In this document: piece after piece, positions 28,055-37,009 of the stretch
Layout of the letters: the number at the start of each line of letters is the position of its first letter
How positions within the stretch are numbered: position 1 is the stretch's first letter
DNA from: an uncultured Rikenellaceae bacterium
GTDB taxonomy: Bacteria; Bacteroidota; Bacteroidia; Bacteroidales; Rikenellaceae
Reading direction: 5' to 3'
Assembly: GCA_944326815.1 (NCBI GenBank)
Contig: CALVFI010000009.1
Location: 1 to 64,000 of the forward strand
Length of the DNA: 64,000 nucleotides
Position numbers and translations under genes: made by a program
Notes under the pieces: model-generated
Told to the model about the DNA's origin: nothing
Database searches by the model: none
What the model saw: the letters and a program-made list of their open reading frames with translations, nothing else

Positions 28055-28912
28055 ATGAAAAAACTGTTGGTATCGTGGAGTATTTGTGCAGCAGTTGTGC
28101 TGTTGCTGGGGTGTTCCGGGAATCAGAAGATGGCAGTCCGGGAGAAAGACCGTGTGCAGAGTATTCGGGTGGTTGTTGCGGGGACAGATTCATTGCTGCA
28201 GGAAATAGCATTTTCTTACGCTGCGGACGGAAAGACAATCGATAGTGTAAAGAGCCGTTTCATGGGTAAGGGACGATATACGGACGAGATTGCTTTTTAT
28301 ACAGTCAAGGGGAGAACGGGGATCAATCGTGTTGAACGTGATGGTAATCTGTATGAAAGCCGATTGCGAATGAATCCAGATAGCTCGGTTGCTTCAGTTA
28401 CGGGAAAATGTGTGCAGGGTGATCAATTTGTCAGTTTTTCGGTTGTTTGTCAATATGACAGTAGTCGACTCGTGCGAGAGGATACGTGGAGTCTGGAAGA
28501 TACGGATACGGTTACCCGCGTCGAATACCTTTATTCATGGCATAATGGCAATATCGTTCGAGTCACGGTCAATTCTTTTTTTCCAGAAGTGTCATATTCG
28601 TCGGTCTCTAAGCGGACATATAACTATTCTGCTCGTGAGAATTCTTGCAATATTGACTTGAATGCCTGTTGGTTCGCCGGACTATATGGCAGTAATTGGA
28701 TAGAGATGGCAGTCGGTTTGACTGGGCTACAGAATCGTTGTTTGCTTGACAGTGTACAGATAGATACGCCGGGATATGACGGAACGCGTAAACTTTCGTT
28801 CGTATATGAAGAAGATACACGGGGTCGTATTGAAAAGGTGTATATCCATTTCGGTGTGGCAGACTATGTGGCTTACATCACTTACGAAAATGAACAAAAA
28901 CCAACTAAATAG
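28055..28912 (+). CDS. Lipoprotein of unknown function
   Basis: 285 residues with a lipoprotein signal peptide (MKKLLVSWSICAAVVLLLGC, Cys20). The mature part is beta-rich, with repeated YDSSR, VEYLYSW and KLSFVYEED-like strands that recall the Bacteroidetes DUF4595-type or RHS-like hairpin folds, but I do not recognise a specific family. It is probably attached to the outer membrane facing the periplasm. It ends eight bases before a yqeY-type gene on the same strand, so they are likely co-transcribed. A TATCTTTA element at 27995-28002 may serve as its -7. Confidence 0.7.
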   Translation: MKKLLVSWSICAAVVLLLGCSGNQKMAVREKDRVQSIRVVVAGTDSLLQEIAFSYAADGKTIDSVKSRFMGKGRYTDEIAFYTVKGRTGINRVERDGNLYESRLRMNPDSSVASVTGKCVQGDQFVSFSVVCQYDSSRLVREDTWSLEDTDTVTRVEYLYSWHNGNIVRVTVNSFFPEVSYSSVSKRTYNYSARENSCNIDLNACWFAGLYGSNWIEMAVGLTGLQNRCLLDSVQIDTPGYDGTRKLSFVYEEDTRGRIEKVYIHFGVADYVAYITYENEQKPTK

Positions 28913-28920
28913 GACATATT

Positions 28921-29370
28921 ATGGAATTGGAAAAGAAAATTAGCGAAGGTATCATGGAGGCGATGAAAGCCAAAGATGCGGTGAAACGCGATACGCTTCG
29001 CAATGTAAAAAAACTTATTATTGAAGCGAAAACTGCCGGTGCGGAGATTGCCGAGTTGCCCGATGCGGATGTCATCAAGATCATACAGAAACTTGCCAAG
29101 CAGGGAACGGATTCTGCGGCTATCTATCGGGAACAGGGCCGTGCTGATTTGGCGGATTATGAGCAGGCGCAGGTCGATGTGCTGAAACAATATCTTCCTC
29201 AGCAGATGGATGATGCAGAGTTGACTGCTGCGGTGAAGGTGGTGATTGCCCAGGTGGGTGCTACTTCGATGAAGGATATGGGCAAGGTGATGGGGGTAGC
29301 TACCAAACAGTTGGCCGGCCGGGCTGATGGCAAGGATATTTCGGCTAAGGTCAAGGAGCTTCTTTCCTAA
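28921..29370 (+). CDS. GatB/YqeY domain protein
   Basis: 149 residues, all-helical. The opening KKISEGIMEAMKAKDAVKRDTLR and the end MKDMGKVMGVATKQLAGRADGKDISAKVKELL are the two ends of the YqeY family. It is related to the tail domain of the GatB subunit, which binds tRNA. The free-standing proteins are thought to affect tRNA-dependent amidation or aminoacylation, but their job is not established. Length is normal. A strong terminator follows the stop. Confidence 0.92.
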   Translation: MELEKKISEGIMEAMKAKDAVKRDTLRNVKKLIIEAKTAGAEIAELPDADVIKIIQKLAKQGTDSAAIYREQGRADLADYEQAQVDVLKQYLPQQMDDAELTAAVKVVIAQVGATSMKDMGKVMGVATKQLAGRADGKDISAKVKELLS

Positions 29371-29388
29371 CGGATTGAATATTCCAGT

Positions 29389-29426
29389 AAAAAGGGAGAG
29401 CAAACTTATGTTCGCTCTCCCTTTTA
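29389..29426. terminator. Bidirectional terminator between yqeY-type gene and FKBP operon
   Basis: A 12-bp perfect stem (29390-29401 with 29414-29425), 12-base loop, A-run on the left arm and T-run on the right. It serves the convergent transcripts from both sides. Confidence 0.85.
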
Positions 29427-29473
29427 TTATGAGAATTTTTTGTCTGTCAATTTTTACTTTAGAGAATTAGGCG

Positions 29474-30682
29474 TTAATTCTCTTTATATCCTTTTTTCAT
29501 CAACTCTACTTCGAAGATTAGCGGTGTATAGGGTTGAATGACTGTGTATGGATCCGATGACGAAGAAGAGGAAGATGTGTTGTAATTATAGTAGTTGTAA
29601 TCGTATCCATAACCATAACCGTAATAGTAGTAATAGTTGTAATAATTATAGTAGTTGTAATAATTGTAATAATCGCTGTAATCCGACGATGTGGTGATAT
29701 TACCGGTTGAACCGTATCCATATACCGATGAGAAAACCATGCGGAATTTGGCTCCGTAGCGTAGTTTCAGATTCTTCTCTTCCGACCCTTCGAATGCGTC
29801 CTGGAAAGCCTGAATTAAATTGTCTCCGTCATATTCCAATGCAGAAAGAGCTTCCGTAGGTTTGGCGTGGAAACGTTCTTCATAGCTAGTGCTGTCGTTG
29901 GTGTCGAAGATGAACCCGTCGAGGAAGCGCCCCGTATATCTGTAATAGATCGTTGAATCGACATTGATGGTATCTTGATCTTCAGGTCCTTGTTCGTAAA
30001 TATCCATGTAGAAGTTCGGGCGCAGCGTATCGGCTACTCCCATATTCCACTTGTTGACCGCATAATTTTTTACCTTCTCATTCTCATAGGCAGTCGGGTC
30101 GGGGACAATCTCTTTGATAACCATCTCGATGATGGCTGGTACATTACCCGAAAGAGAGTTCTGACCTTCGTATCCATTGCTGAAGTCCGACCCATAGGAC
30201 TGATAAGCTAACTTGGAGGGTAAATAGATGCGTACACTGTCGCCAAGCCTCATTTCGTTGAGAATCAGGTTTTGTCCTTTGGTCAGACCGTTATAGGCGC
30301 TATTGAAGGGAATGTATTCGGGAGTGTAGTGAGTGTAGTAGGTGAATGTCCCCTGAATCTTCGCATCTCGCATGTAGCGGGACATGAATAGTTTACCCGT
30401 TGAATCAGGTGCTGTGTAGAGACTGTAACCGCGGCTGTTAAGCATAATCCAATCGCCTCCGCTCGGTGTTTTGGCATCTTCCGGAGCACGATGTAACCAT
30501 TCAATGTACATTCCATTGTCGCGTTTTTCCACTTCGTGTCCTTTGTCAATCACATTGATTTGCATCCAGGTGTTGAACGAGAGAAGTTCTTTTTCTTCAT
30601 AACTTTCCGACTCTGTTTTGGCACAGGAGTTCAGGAGTAGCAGAAAGAGAATCGCCGGAGCGATGCGGCACATGATTTTCAT
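29474..30682 (-). CDS. Lipoprotein with two FKBP-like domains and a Tyr-rich insert
   Basis: 402 residues with a lipobox LLNSC (Cys20). Domain one (about 50-200) ends in an FKBP-type core: GDSVRIYLPSKLAYQSYGS, then VPAIIEMVIKEI. Domain two (about 240-400) has YTGRFLDGFIFDTND and KFRMVFSSVYGYGSTG, then YTPLIFEVELMKK. Between these last two segments, where FKBPs have the short loop after the active-site strand, lies a 35-residue segment (334-368) with 21 tyrosines, then a run of seven serines. FKBPs are peptidyl-prolyl isomerases; aromatic pocket residues are only partly kept, so activity is uncertain. It follows a second FKBP-like lipoprotein gene by seven bases. Confidence 0.75.
   Translation of the reverse strand: MKIMCRIAPAILFLLLLNSCAKTESESYEEKELLSFNTWMQINVIDKGHEVEKRDNGMYIEWLHRAPEDAKTPSGGDWIMLNSRGYSLYTAPDSTGKLFMSRYMRDAKIQGTFTYYTHYTPEYIPFNSAYNGLTKGQNLILNEMRLGDSVRIYLPSKLAYQSYGSDFSNGYEGQNSLSGNVPAIIEMVIKEIVPDPTAYENEKVKNYAVNKWNMGVADTLRPNFYMDIYEQGPEDQDTINVDSTIYYRYTGRFLDGFIFDTNDSTSYEERFHAKPTEALSALEYDGDNLIQAFQDAFEGSEEKNLKLRYGAKFRMVFSSVYGYGSTGNITTSSDYSDYYNYYNYYNYYNYYYYYGYGYGYDYNYYNYNTSSSSSSSDPYTVIQPYTPLIFEVELMKKGYKEN
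29579..29683 (-). repeat. Tyr-rich low-complexity coding repeat
   Basis: It encodes residues 334-368 of the double-FKBP lipoprotein as repeated Asn-Tyr-Tyr and Gly-Tyr units. The DNA is a chain of AAT/AAC-TAT-TAC codons, AT-rich and internally repeated, and so prone to length change in whole-codon steps. Confidence 0.85.
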
Positions 30683-30689
30683 ATGGCGG

Positions 30690-31232
30690 TTACTGTTTTT
30701 TTACTTTTTCAATGTTTAAAATATAGAGCGTGGCGCTATTGGGTGGTACGATACCTACGCTCTGGTCACTGAAAGCCTGATCAGAAGGAATGAATAACTG
30801 TACGGAATCGCCTTCGCGACAACCGGGCAAACCGTTCTTCAGTCCTTCCATCAAGGCGGTTTTCCCGAGCCGAATCTTTTGTGGACCATAAGGCCAGAAT
30901 TCAGGATCAAGCCCCTCTGTTTTTACCAGAGTATCGATCACCTCTCTGCGATTTGTGAAGAACAAAGCCCCCGGACTGGTGGAAAACAGGTGCGCTTCGA
31001 ACAGAAACTCCACGGAATCTCCGTTCTCGATCATCGGTGCTCGTTCATAGCCCGAACGGTCAGCATTGGCAATATAACGGTATACGCCGTTCCGGATGGA
31101 ATATTCAAGTTCTCTTGATTCCAGGTAATTGGCAAAAGCACTCTTCTGATCAGGTACAACGTTACCAGCCTCGTCGTTGCAGCCAGTGGCTACGACAAAC
31201 ATAAGAACGATGCAACATGTGGTCAGTCTCAT
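30690..31232 (-). CDS. FKBP-type peptidyl-prolyl isomerase lipoprotein
   Basis: 180 residues with lipobox VATGC (Cys18). After a spacer, the FKBP domain (about 70-178) shows GDSVEFLFEAHLF, an ALMEGLKNGLPGCREGDSVQLFIPSDQAF core and NSATLYILNIEKV as the last strand. This is the single-domain, membrane-anchored FKBP form common in Bacteroidetes, related to GldI-type lipoproteins. It probably assists protein folding in the periplasm. It is the first gene of a two-gene unit with the double-FKBP lipoprotein (seven bases between), behind a good promoter. Confidence 0.82.
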   Translation of the reverse strand: MRLTTCCIVLMFVVATGCNDEAGNVVPDQKSAFANYLESRELEYSIRNGVYRYIANADRSGYERAPMIENGDSVEFLFEAHLFSTSPGALFFTNRREVIDTLVKTEGLDPEFWPYGPQKIRLGKTALMEGLKNGLPGCREGDSVQLFIPSDQAFSDQSVGIVPPNSATLYILNIEKVKKQ

Positions 31233-31254
31233 TCCTTCACGGGCTTTAATCTTG

Positions 31255-31285
31255 CAAACTTAGATATTTTTTGCCGAAAAGCAAA
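31255..31285 (-). promoter_or_regulatory. Promoter of the FKBP lipoprotein operon
   Basis: Minus-strand TTTG (31282-31285) and TAAGTTTG (31255-31262) are exactly 19 bases apart; the leader before the ATG is about 17 bases. Confidence 0.6.
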
Positions 31286-31330
31286 AATATACCCGGTGTT
31301 TATAGTAGACTAACTCGAGAGCCGCTCGAT

Positions 31331-33565
31331 TTATTGCCCGATGCTGTGATTTTCGATAAAATATTTCTGCGATTTGAGCAGATTGCGCGATTGAAGCACC
31401 ATGGTTTTCGTCTCGGTCAGAATGTTCAGGTAGAGCATGCTGGCTTTGGTACTCGACGCTTTGGCTTTGATGCGTTTGAGTTGGTGTTTGATGGCATCGG
31501 CGATCTGTTCGAACAGACTGTCTCTCATGCGGAGTACCTGCTCGATGTCGGTAAAGTCGTTGCTCTTGAGCATGTCGTTGATACGCTCATAGATTTTGGC
31601 TACGGCATTGTTGATCTCCATCAGGTCATCTACCTGCTCTTTGGTCAGCCCTTCATGGTTGTTGTCAATGTGGTCGAAACATGGGCGGGTGATGTGCACC
31701 AACGCTTTGGTTACCTCACTGATATAGTCCACCATTTGCACATAATAGTGCCCGCTGTCGATATAGTTGTCCTGCAGTTTCTGAAGGGTCGGCAGCACTT
31801 CGTATTTGCGTTCACGGGCTTGGTAGAAGAGTTCGTTCGATTCCTTGAGCGTTTTTCGTAGCGTTTTACGATCCTCTTTGAAAACGCCCATCAGCGTCTC
31901 TTGGTAGATAGCGGTCACCTTTTCCATCGTTTCGCACACTTCGGCAGTACTCCGTTTGAGAATCTGGTCGGTATTTTCATTGCTGTCGAGCCGTTTCTGC
32001 TGACTTTGGATCTTGGCCTCGCGTTTCTTGTGCATGATGTTGCTTTGGATGATCATATAGCCGCAGAGAAGCGCCATGACAATCACAGCAATCGTTCCGC
32101 CATACATGAGGGCGATTGTTACGATGAATGCAAGTAGGAATGCAATCAGTGCGGTAATGAACCAACCGGAGATGACCGTCAGTACTCCCGTAATGCGGTA
32201 TACGGCGCTTTCCCGGCCCCATGCCTTGTCGGCCAGCGAGCTACCCATGGCCACCATAAAGGTGACATAGGTGGTCGAAAGAGGTAATTTCAGCGATGTA
32301 CCGATGGTGATCAGGATTGAGGCTACGGTGAGGTTTACCGTGGCTCGGATCATGTCGAACGGCGCACGATCCTGTTCGGCCACACGCAACGGAATAAAAC
32401 GTTTTTCGATGGCGCGTTGAACGGATTGAGGCATGATCTTCTCGTAGTTTTTATTGGCAGCAAGGGCCAGACGAACGATCGACCGCGAAAGCAGTGTTGA
32501 GCCGAAACGCTCCATGCCTTCATCCTGTTTGGCCAGATTGATTTCGGTTTCGCTGACACTTTGGGCTTTTTTCGAGGTCCAGAGCGTGATGACCATGATG
32601 ATGCCGGCGATGACCAATAATGTGAAATTGGCGATTACCGGTTTCATCAATCCGCTCATCAGCATATCCGATCCAGTCCCTGCGGCAGCCAGTTTATAAG
32701 CATCGTATCCTGCGATAGGTACTCCAATGAAGTTCACCAGGTCGTTTCCTGCGAATGCCAGGGCCAGGGAGAACGTACCTGCCAGAATCGTTACTTTCAG
32801 GATGCTGACCTTAAATACATGTTGCAACAGAAGCATTACAACGCTACATACAGCCCAAATGACCAGCAAGGAGATGAAAGTGTGATTCTGCATGTAATTC
32901 ATGATCTCGGGGCTGATCAGTCCTGTGGATTTCAGTCCTTTGAAGAGGGCGAAATAGGTGATGGCCGTGAAGGCAATGCCGCACCAGAGGAATCCGATTC
33001 GGTTGAATACCTTATTGTATCGGAAAGTGAAAATCAGGCGTGTGATGAACATGATGATCGAACCGCATCCGAATGCCAGGGCGACAGAAACGAGGATGGC
33101 CGAGATGAAGACCATCGTCTTCCCGGAATTGATAAATTTCGACAGATTGGCAGCGGTCAGCGTGTCGTCGCCGGCAATCTTGACCGTGGCCACTGCAATG
33201 GCAGCACCCAGCAGACCGAATATCAGAGAGACCGAGGTAGAGGTCGGGAGTCCGAATGTGTTGAATAGGTCGATCAGAATGACATTGGCAAACATGACAC
33301 CCAGGAAGAGCATCATGATCTCTGAAAAAGTGAACTCCGAGGGATAGAATACCCCGCTGCGGGCCACTTCCATCATACCGCTTGAGGTGAGAGCCCCAAT
33401 CATGATGCCGACCGATGCGACGATAAGGATGACTACTCGAGGGGCAACTTTTGAGCCAATGGCTGAATTGAGGAAGTTGATAGCATCGTTGGCGACACCT
33501 ACGACAAGGCCGGAAACGGCAAGTGCCATCAAAATCCCCAGAATGATAATGTAAACAGACTCCAT
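31331..33565 (-). CDS. PiT-family inorganic phosphate transporter with C-terminal PhoU-like domain
   Basis: 744 residues, well above the 400-530 usual for PiT proteins. The N-terminal two thirds (1-510) have about a dozen membrane segments with the PiT signature forms VVGVANDAINFLNSAIGSKVAP and, in the second half, KLPLSTTYVTFMVAMGSSLADKAWGR. The last 220 residues (about 525-744) are soluble, helical and charged, like PhoU. Both parts are in one frame. It is expected to import phosphate by ion symport at the inner membrane, with the tail as a cytoplasmic control domain; the control role is inferred. Confidence 0.9.
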   Translation of the reverse strand: MESVYIIILGILMALAVSGLVVGVANDAINFLNSAIGSKVAPRVVILIVASVGIMIGALTSSGMMEVARSGVFYPSEFTFSEIMMLFLGVMFANVILIDLFNTFGLPTSTSVSLIFGLLGAAIAVATVKIAGDDTLTAANLSKFINSGKTMVFISAILVSVALAFGCGSIIMFITRLIFTFRYNKVFNRIGFLWCGIAFTAITYFALFKGLKSTGLISPEIMNYMQNHTFISLLVIWAVCSVVMLLLQHVFKVSILKVTILAGTFSLALAFAGNDLVNFIGVPIAGYDAYKLAAAGTGSDMLMSGLMKPVIANFTLLVIAGIIMVITLWTSKKAQSVSETEINLAKQDEGMERFGSTLLSRSIVRLALAANKNYEKIMPQSVQRAIEKRFIPLRVAEQDRAPFDMIRATVNLTVASILITIGTSLKLPLSTTYVTFMVAMGSSLADKAWGRESAVYRITGVLTVISGWFITALIAFLLAFIVTIALMYGGTIAVIVMALLCGYMIIQSNIMHKKREAKIQSQQKRLDSNENTDQILKRSTAEVCETMEKVTAIYQETLMGVFKEDRKTLRKTLKESNELFYQARERKYEVLPTLQKLQDNYIDSGHYYVQMVDYISEVTKALVHITRPCFDHIDNNHEGLTKEQVDDLMEINNAVAKIYERINDMLKSNDFTDIEQVLRMRDSLFEQIADAIKHQLKRIKAKASSTKASMLYLNILTETKTMVLQSRNLLKSQKYFIENHSIGQ

Positions 33566-33594
33566 GTATTTCCGTTTTTTGTGTTTTTAAGGTA

Positions 33595-33602
33595 CAAAAA
33601 TA
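33595..33602 (-). promoter_or_regulatory. Possible -7 element before the phosphate transporter gene
   Basis: Minus-strand TATTTTTG, 30 bases before the ATG. No good -33 element at standard spacing. Confidence 0.35.
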
Positions 33603-33702
33603 CAACCTTTTTCATTATTTGCCGGAAAGGCAAAAGAATCTTAACAATTCTTTAATATGAAACTACAGATTGTTATGCTCGTATCAATTCCTATGAATGC
33701 AT

Positions 33703-34290
33703 TCATAGTCGCTTGAGTGATAGTCGTATGATTTCCTCTACCGAAGCGGTCGGGTATTCTTTCATTACGGAGCGTAGAGCCTTCTCCGAGGCTGTTTTCG
33801 TAAAGCCCAGCATGGCGAGTGCAGCCATCGCCTCGTCATAATTTTCATTTCCGGGTATGGAACTTGTGGCGGTTGTGGCGGTGGATAGATTACCTGTGAT
33901 TTTATCGCGTAGTTCTACGATGATTTTCTGTGCTGTTTTGAGCCCCAGTCCCTTGACATTTTTCAGAAGTCCTGCATTCTCTGACGAGATAATATTGGAA
34001 AGCTCTTTCGGCGCGTAGGTGGAGAGAATCATGCGGGCCGTGTTGCCTCCGACTCCCGAGACGCCAATCAACATACGGAATAATTCGCGTTCCTGTTTGG
34101 TGGCGAATCCATAGAGAATCTGCGCATCTTCACGTACGATGAAATGGGTGTAGATGCGTGCCGAGGTGCTGTGCTCAATCTCTGCATAGGTTTGCAGCGA
34201 GATGTTAAGGTAATATCCCACGCCGCCGGCTTCGATGACCGCATAGGTCGGTGATAGTTCGGCGATGTTGCCGCTGATATATTCGTACAT
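33703..34290 (-). CDS. ruvA: Holliday junction branch migration protein RuvA
   Basis: 195 residues. The N-terminal OB fold starts MYEYISGNIAELSPTYAVIEAGGVGYYLNIS. Two helix-hairpin-helix motifs follow, LIGVSGVGGNTARMIL and LKNVKGLGLKTAQKIIVEL. The C-terminal three-helix domain (about 148-195), which contacts RuvB, follows a Ser/Thr-rich linker. RuvA binds four-way junctions as a tetramer and loads the RuvB motor. Neither ruvB nor ruvC is in the window. Confidence 0.97.
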   Translation of the reverse strand: MYEYISGNIAELSPTYAVIEAGGVGYYLNISLQTYAEIEHSTSARIYTHFIVREDAQILYGFATKQERELFRMLIGVSGVGGNTARMILSTYAPKELSNIISSENAGLLKNVKGLGLKTAQKIIVELRDKITGNLSTATTATSSIPGNENYDEAMAALAMLGFTKTASEKALRSVMKEYPTASVEEIIRLSLKRL

Positions 34291-34354
34291 GGCCTCGGTT
34301 TTGAATTATTGGTGAGTTTCTACCACAAAATTAACCAAACAAAAAGAAAATTTA

Positions 34355-34362
34355 TATCTTTG
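34355..34362 (+). promoter_or_regulatory. Possible -7 element before the Skp-like gene
   Basis: TATCTTTG, 37 bases before the ATG at 34399. No clear -33 TTTG at standard spacing. The divergent ruvA gene has its own TAATTTTG (minus, 34326-34333). Confidence 0.4.
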
Positions 34363-34398
34363 CCCATAATTTAATTCAAAAACAATTCCATACCAGTC

Positions 34399-35016
34399 AT
34401 GAAAAAAATCTTCTTTATTGCTTCGGCCGTGTTGTTGGCTCTTGTCGGCTGTAAGAACAATGGAGCCGGAGAGGCAACTGCGACTGTTGCAGATACTACA
34501 GCCCGCGTAGCCAGCAGTCAGGTGGCATACATCAATATGGATACGCTGATGAGCCATTACGATATGTTCCTGGATTTGAGCTCGGCGCTTGAGGCCAAGG
34601 CTCAGAAAGCCGATGCTGAACTCAACGCAAAGGGGCGTAGCCTGGAGAAATCGCTTTCCGATGCTCAGACGAAAGTCGATAAGGGTCTGGTAACCCGTGC
34701 CGAGGCTGCTCGCTTGCAGGAGGATCTGCAGCGTCAGCAACAGAGTTTCCTGCAGCATCGCGATCAGGTACAGAGCGAACTTGCCGAGGAGAATCAGGTG
34801 ATGATGAACAAGTTGTATTACAGCATCGACGAATACCTGAAGGAGTTCAACAGCGATTATCGCTATGGAATGATCTTGAGTTCTTCGGGTGGTACTCCGG
34901 TGTTGAATGCCGATCCTTCGCTGGATATTACGGCGATTGTGCTCAAGGGCTTGAACGAGAAATATGCCAAGGAGAAAGGCAAGGAGTCTGCAAAGAGCAC
35001 CGAAGCTGCCAAATAA
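34399..35016 (+). CDS. OmpH/Skp-like lipoprotein
   Basis: 205 residues with lipobox LALVGC (Cys18). The mature part has VAYINMDTLMSHYDMF, the usual OmpH/Skp strand, then a long coiled coil (about 60-145, KAQKADAELNAKGRSLEKSL and following) and YGMILSSSGGTPVLNADPSLDIT near the C-terminus. This is the Skp pattern: a trimeric periplasmic chaperone that holds unfolded outer-membrane proteins. The lipid anchor is typical of the Bacteroidetes version. It stands alone between its own promoter-like site and terminator. Confidence 0.88.
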   Translation: MKKIFFIASAVLLALVGCKNNGAGEATATVADTTARVASSQVAYINMDTLMSHYDMFLDLSSALEAKAQKADAELNAKGRSLEKSLSDAQTKVDKGLVTRAEAARLQEDLQRQQQSFLQHRDQVQSELAEENQVMMNKLYYSIDEYLKEFNSDYRYGMILSSSGGTPVLNADPSLDITAIVLKGLNEKYAKEKGKESAKSTEAAK

Positions 35017-35048
35017 ACGGCAAGAGAGATATGTCGCTTCGGCGACCG

Positions 35049-35079
35049 AAAAGAGCTGTCAGTAGGGCAGCTCTTTTTT
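35049..35079 (+). terminator. Terminator after the Skp-like gene
   Basis: A 10-bp perfect stem (35049-35058 with 35068-35077), nine-base loop, ending in a T-run. Confidence 0.85.
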
Positions 35080-35175
35080 GTGGATTCAGACTTCTGTTTT
35101 TTGCCTGCAACCCGATTAAAAATATGGCTGTTTGAAAAAAAATAGTTTACTTTGCATCTATATCCGGCCACTACT

Positions 35176-35577
35176 ATGAAGAGAGGAATTAAAGAGTATA
35201 TGAAGGGGGTGAGACGGTATGTCTCTCCGGTGTTCTTGACGATGCTGTTTGTGTCGTTTCTGGCCTGGTATCTGATAAAACTCGGCCATACCTATACGGC
35301 GGAGATTCCTGTGACGGTCGATGTGGCAGGCAATCGATTCGTTGTGGAATGTGTGGCAGAGGGACGGGGCTATCGGCTCGTTGCGCATCGCTGGTTCCCG
35401 CGTTATCCTGTGGTGCTCGGATTGAAAGATGTCCAGACCACGCCGTCGGCTGTCAATGAGGGGATGTATGAGATCAATCCGCTCTCGTTGCAAAGCGCCA
35501 TTTCGATTCGGAATGAAGATGTGCGCATTATCTCTATCGGCGAGATTCCTGAAATTCGGCTTTCTGAAAAACCATAA
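35176..35577 (+). CDS. Single-pass membrane protein, YbbR-like
   Basis: 133 residues from the ATG at 35176; an in-frame codon at 35152 would add eight residues of no clear use. A membrane helix (about 13-33) follows a short basic N-terminus. About 95 extracytoplasmic residues then show TYTAEIPVTVDVAGNRF, which recalls one YbbR repeat. A YbbR-like gene directly before coaE is a common arrangement in Bacteroidales. In Firmicutes, YbbR proteins (CdaR) regulate the c-di-AMP synthase CdaA; a cdaA is present in this window but not adjacent. Family call moderate, function unproven. Ends three bases before coaE. Confidence 0.6.
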   Translation: MKRGIKEYMKGVRRYVSPVFLTMLFVSFLAWYLIKLGHTYTAEIPVTVDVAGNRFVVECVAEGRGYRLVAHRWFPRYPVVLGLKDVQTTPSAVNEGMYEINPLSLQSAISIRNEDVRIISIGEIPEIRLSEKP

Positions 35578-35580
35578 ACC

Positions 35581-36180
35581 ATGTTGCGGGTAGGAGTTAC
35601 AGGGGGTATCGGGAGCGGTAAGAGCACCGTCTGCCGGATTTTTGCTGCCTTGGGTATACCGATCTATGATTCCGATCGTCGGGCTAAGGCTCTTATGAAC
35701 GACGATCCGACGCTTGTCGCCCGGATTACGGAACTGTTGGGCGCGGAGGCGTATCGGAATGGTCGGCTTGACCGTGCTTACGTTGCCGGCCGGGTGTTTG
35801 GCGACCGGGGATTGCTCGAGAAACTGAATGCTATTGTCCATCCTGCGGTTGGAGCCGATTTTACGGACTGGGCAGAGGCGCAGGAGCGGTGCGGTGTCCC
35901 TTATGCATTGCTCGAGAGTGCAATTTTGTTTGAAAGCGGGTTTGACGGGTGTGTGGATCGTACGGTGACGGTGAGTGCACCGCTGGAGATACGGGTGGCT
36001 CGTACGGTGGCGCGCGATGGCGTGGACGAGGCCCAGGTGCGTGCCCGCATTGCCAATCAGGCGGATGATGCCTGGCGGGAGTCTTTGGCTGCGTATACCG
36101 TGGTGAATGATGGCCGGAGTTCGCTGATGGAGCAGGTGTTCCGATTGGATAAAGTGTTCAGAGATGAAGGTAGGAGATAG
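35581..36180 (+). CDS. coaE: Dephospho-CoA kinase
   Basis: 199 residues. P-loop VGVTGGIGSGKSTVCRIF (4-21) is followed by IPIYDSDRRAKAL, HPAVGADF and LLESAILFESGFDG. CoaE phosphorylates the ribose 3'-OH of dephospho-CoA, the last step of coenzyme A synthesis. Length is typical. It follows the YbbR-like gene by three bases and overlaps folP by 17 bases, so it belongs to the long plus-strand operon that runs to 39969. Confidence 0.95.
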   Translation: MLRVGVTGGIGSGKSTVCRIFAALGIPIYDSDRRAKALMNDDPTLVARITELLGAEAYRNGRLDRAYVAGRVFGDRGLLEKLNAIVHPAVGADFTDWAEAQERCGVPYALLESAILFESGFDGCVDRTVTVSAPLEIRVARTVARDGVDEAQVRARIANQADDAWRESLAAYTVVNDGRSSLMEQVFRLDKVFRDEGRR

Positions 36181-37009
36181 CGTGTTGGATTTGACGGTGC
36201 CGGCGGTGATGACGATTCTCAACGTTACGCCGGATTCGTTCTATGCCGAGTCGCGTCGGGCGACGGACGACGCGATTGTCCGGGCGGTGGATGAGGCGGT
36301 GGAGCAGGGAGCCTCGGTCATAGACATTGGTGGTTATTCGTCGCGTCCCGGGGCAGAGGATGTCGCTCCGGAGGAGGAGTTCTCGCGTGTGGTGCGCGGT
36401 GTGGAGGTTGTGCGCAAGCGGCATCCGGAGATGATCATTTCTGTCGATACGTTTCGTGCGGAGGTGATTCGTCGCGTTGTTGCGGAGTTCGGACCCTGCA
36501 TCGTCAACGATATTTCGGCCGGAGAACTCGATGCGGAGATGATTCCTGCCGTGGCAGCGCTTGGATTGCCTTACATTGCGATGCATATGCGTGCCACGCC
36601 GGCCACGATGCAGAATCATACGGATTATGACGATGTGACTCTCACCGTGAAGCATTTTTTTGCGGCAAAACTACGAGAACTCCGCGAGGCAGGTATACAC
36701 GATGTCGTTTTGGATCCCGGGTTTGGGTTTGCCAAAAATACGGAACAGAATTATCAACTCTTGCACCGTATGTCTGAACTGCAGGAACTCGGATGCCCGA
36801 TACTCGCAGGTCTGTCACGGAAATCGATGATCTATAAAGTATTGAATACTACGCCTGCTGAGTCGTTTGCCGGGACGATTGCCCTTAACTGGGAGGCATT
36901 GCGTGGTGGGGCGTCGATTTTGCGGGTGCACGATACGCGGGCGGCTGTGGATATTGTGCGTCTTTACACATATTATAAGAAAGTTTATGGAGAGAAAGAG
37001 AATGATTGA
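36164..37009 (+). CDS. folP: Dihydropteroate synthase
   Basis: 281 residues, a TIM barrel joining p-aminobenzoate to dihydropterin pyrophosphate in folate synthesis, and the sulfonamide target. [13 protein letters not shown] (loop 1), [13 protein letters not shown] (loop 2), [27 protein letters not shown] and [10 protein letters not shown] are all present. It starts inside the end of coaE and its stop overlaps the ATG of the next ABC gene, so translation is coupled throughout. In many Bacteroidetes folP precedes cdaA; here it does not. Confidence 0.97.
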   Translation: MKVGDSVLDLTVPAVMTILNVTPDSFYAESRRATDDAIVRAVDEAVEQGASVIDIGGYSSRPGAEDVAPEEEFSRVVRGVEVVRKRHPEMIISVDTFRAEVIRRVVAEFGPCIVNDISAGELDAEMIPAVAALGLPYIAMHMRATPATMQNHTDYDDVTLTVKHFFAAKLRELREAGIHDVVLDPGFGFAKNTEQNYQLLHRMSELQELGCPILAGLSRKSMIYKVLNTTPAESFAGTIALNWEALRGGASILRVHDTRAAVDIVRLYTYYKKVYGEKEND

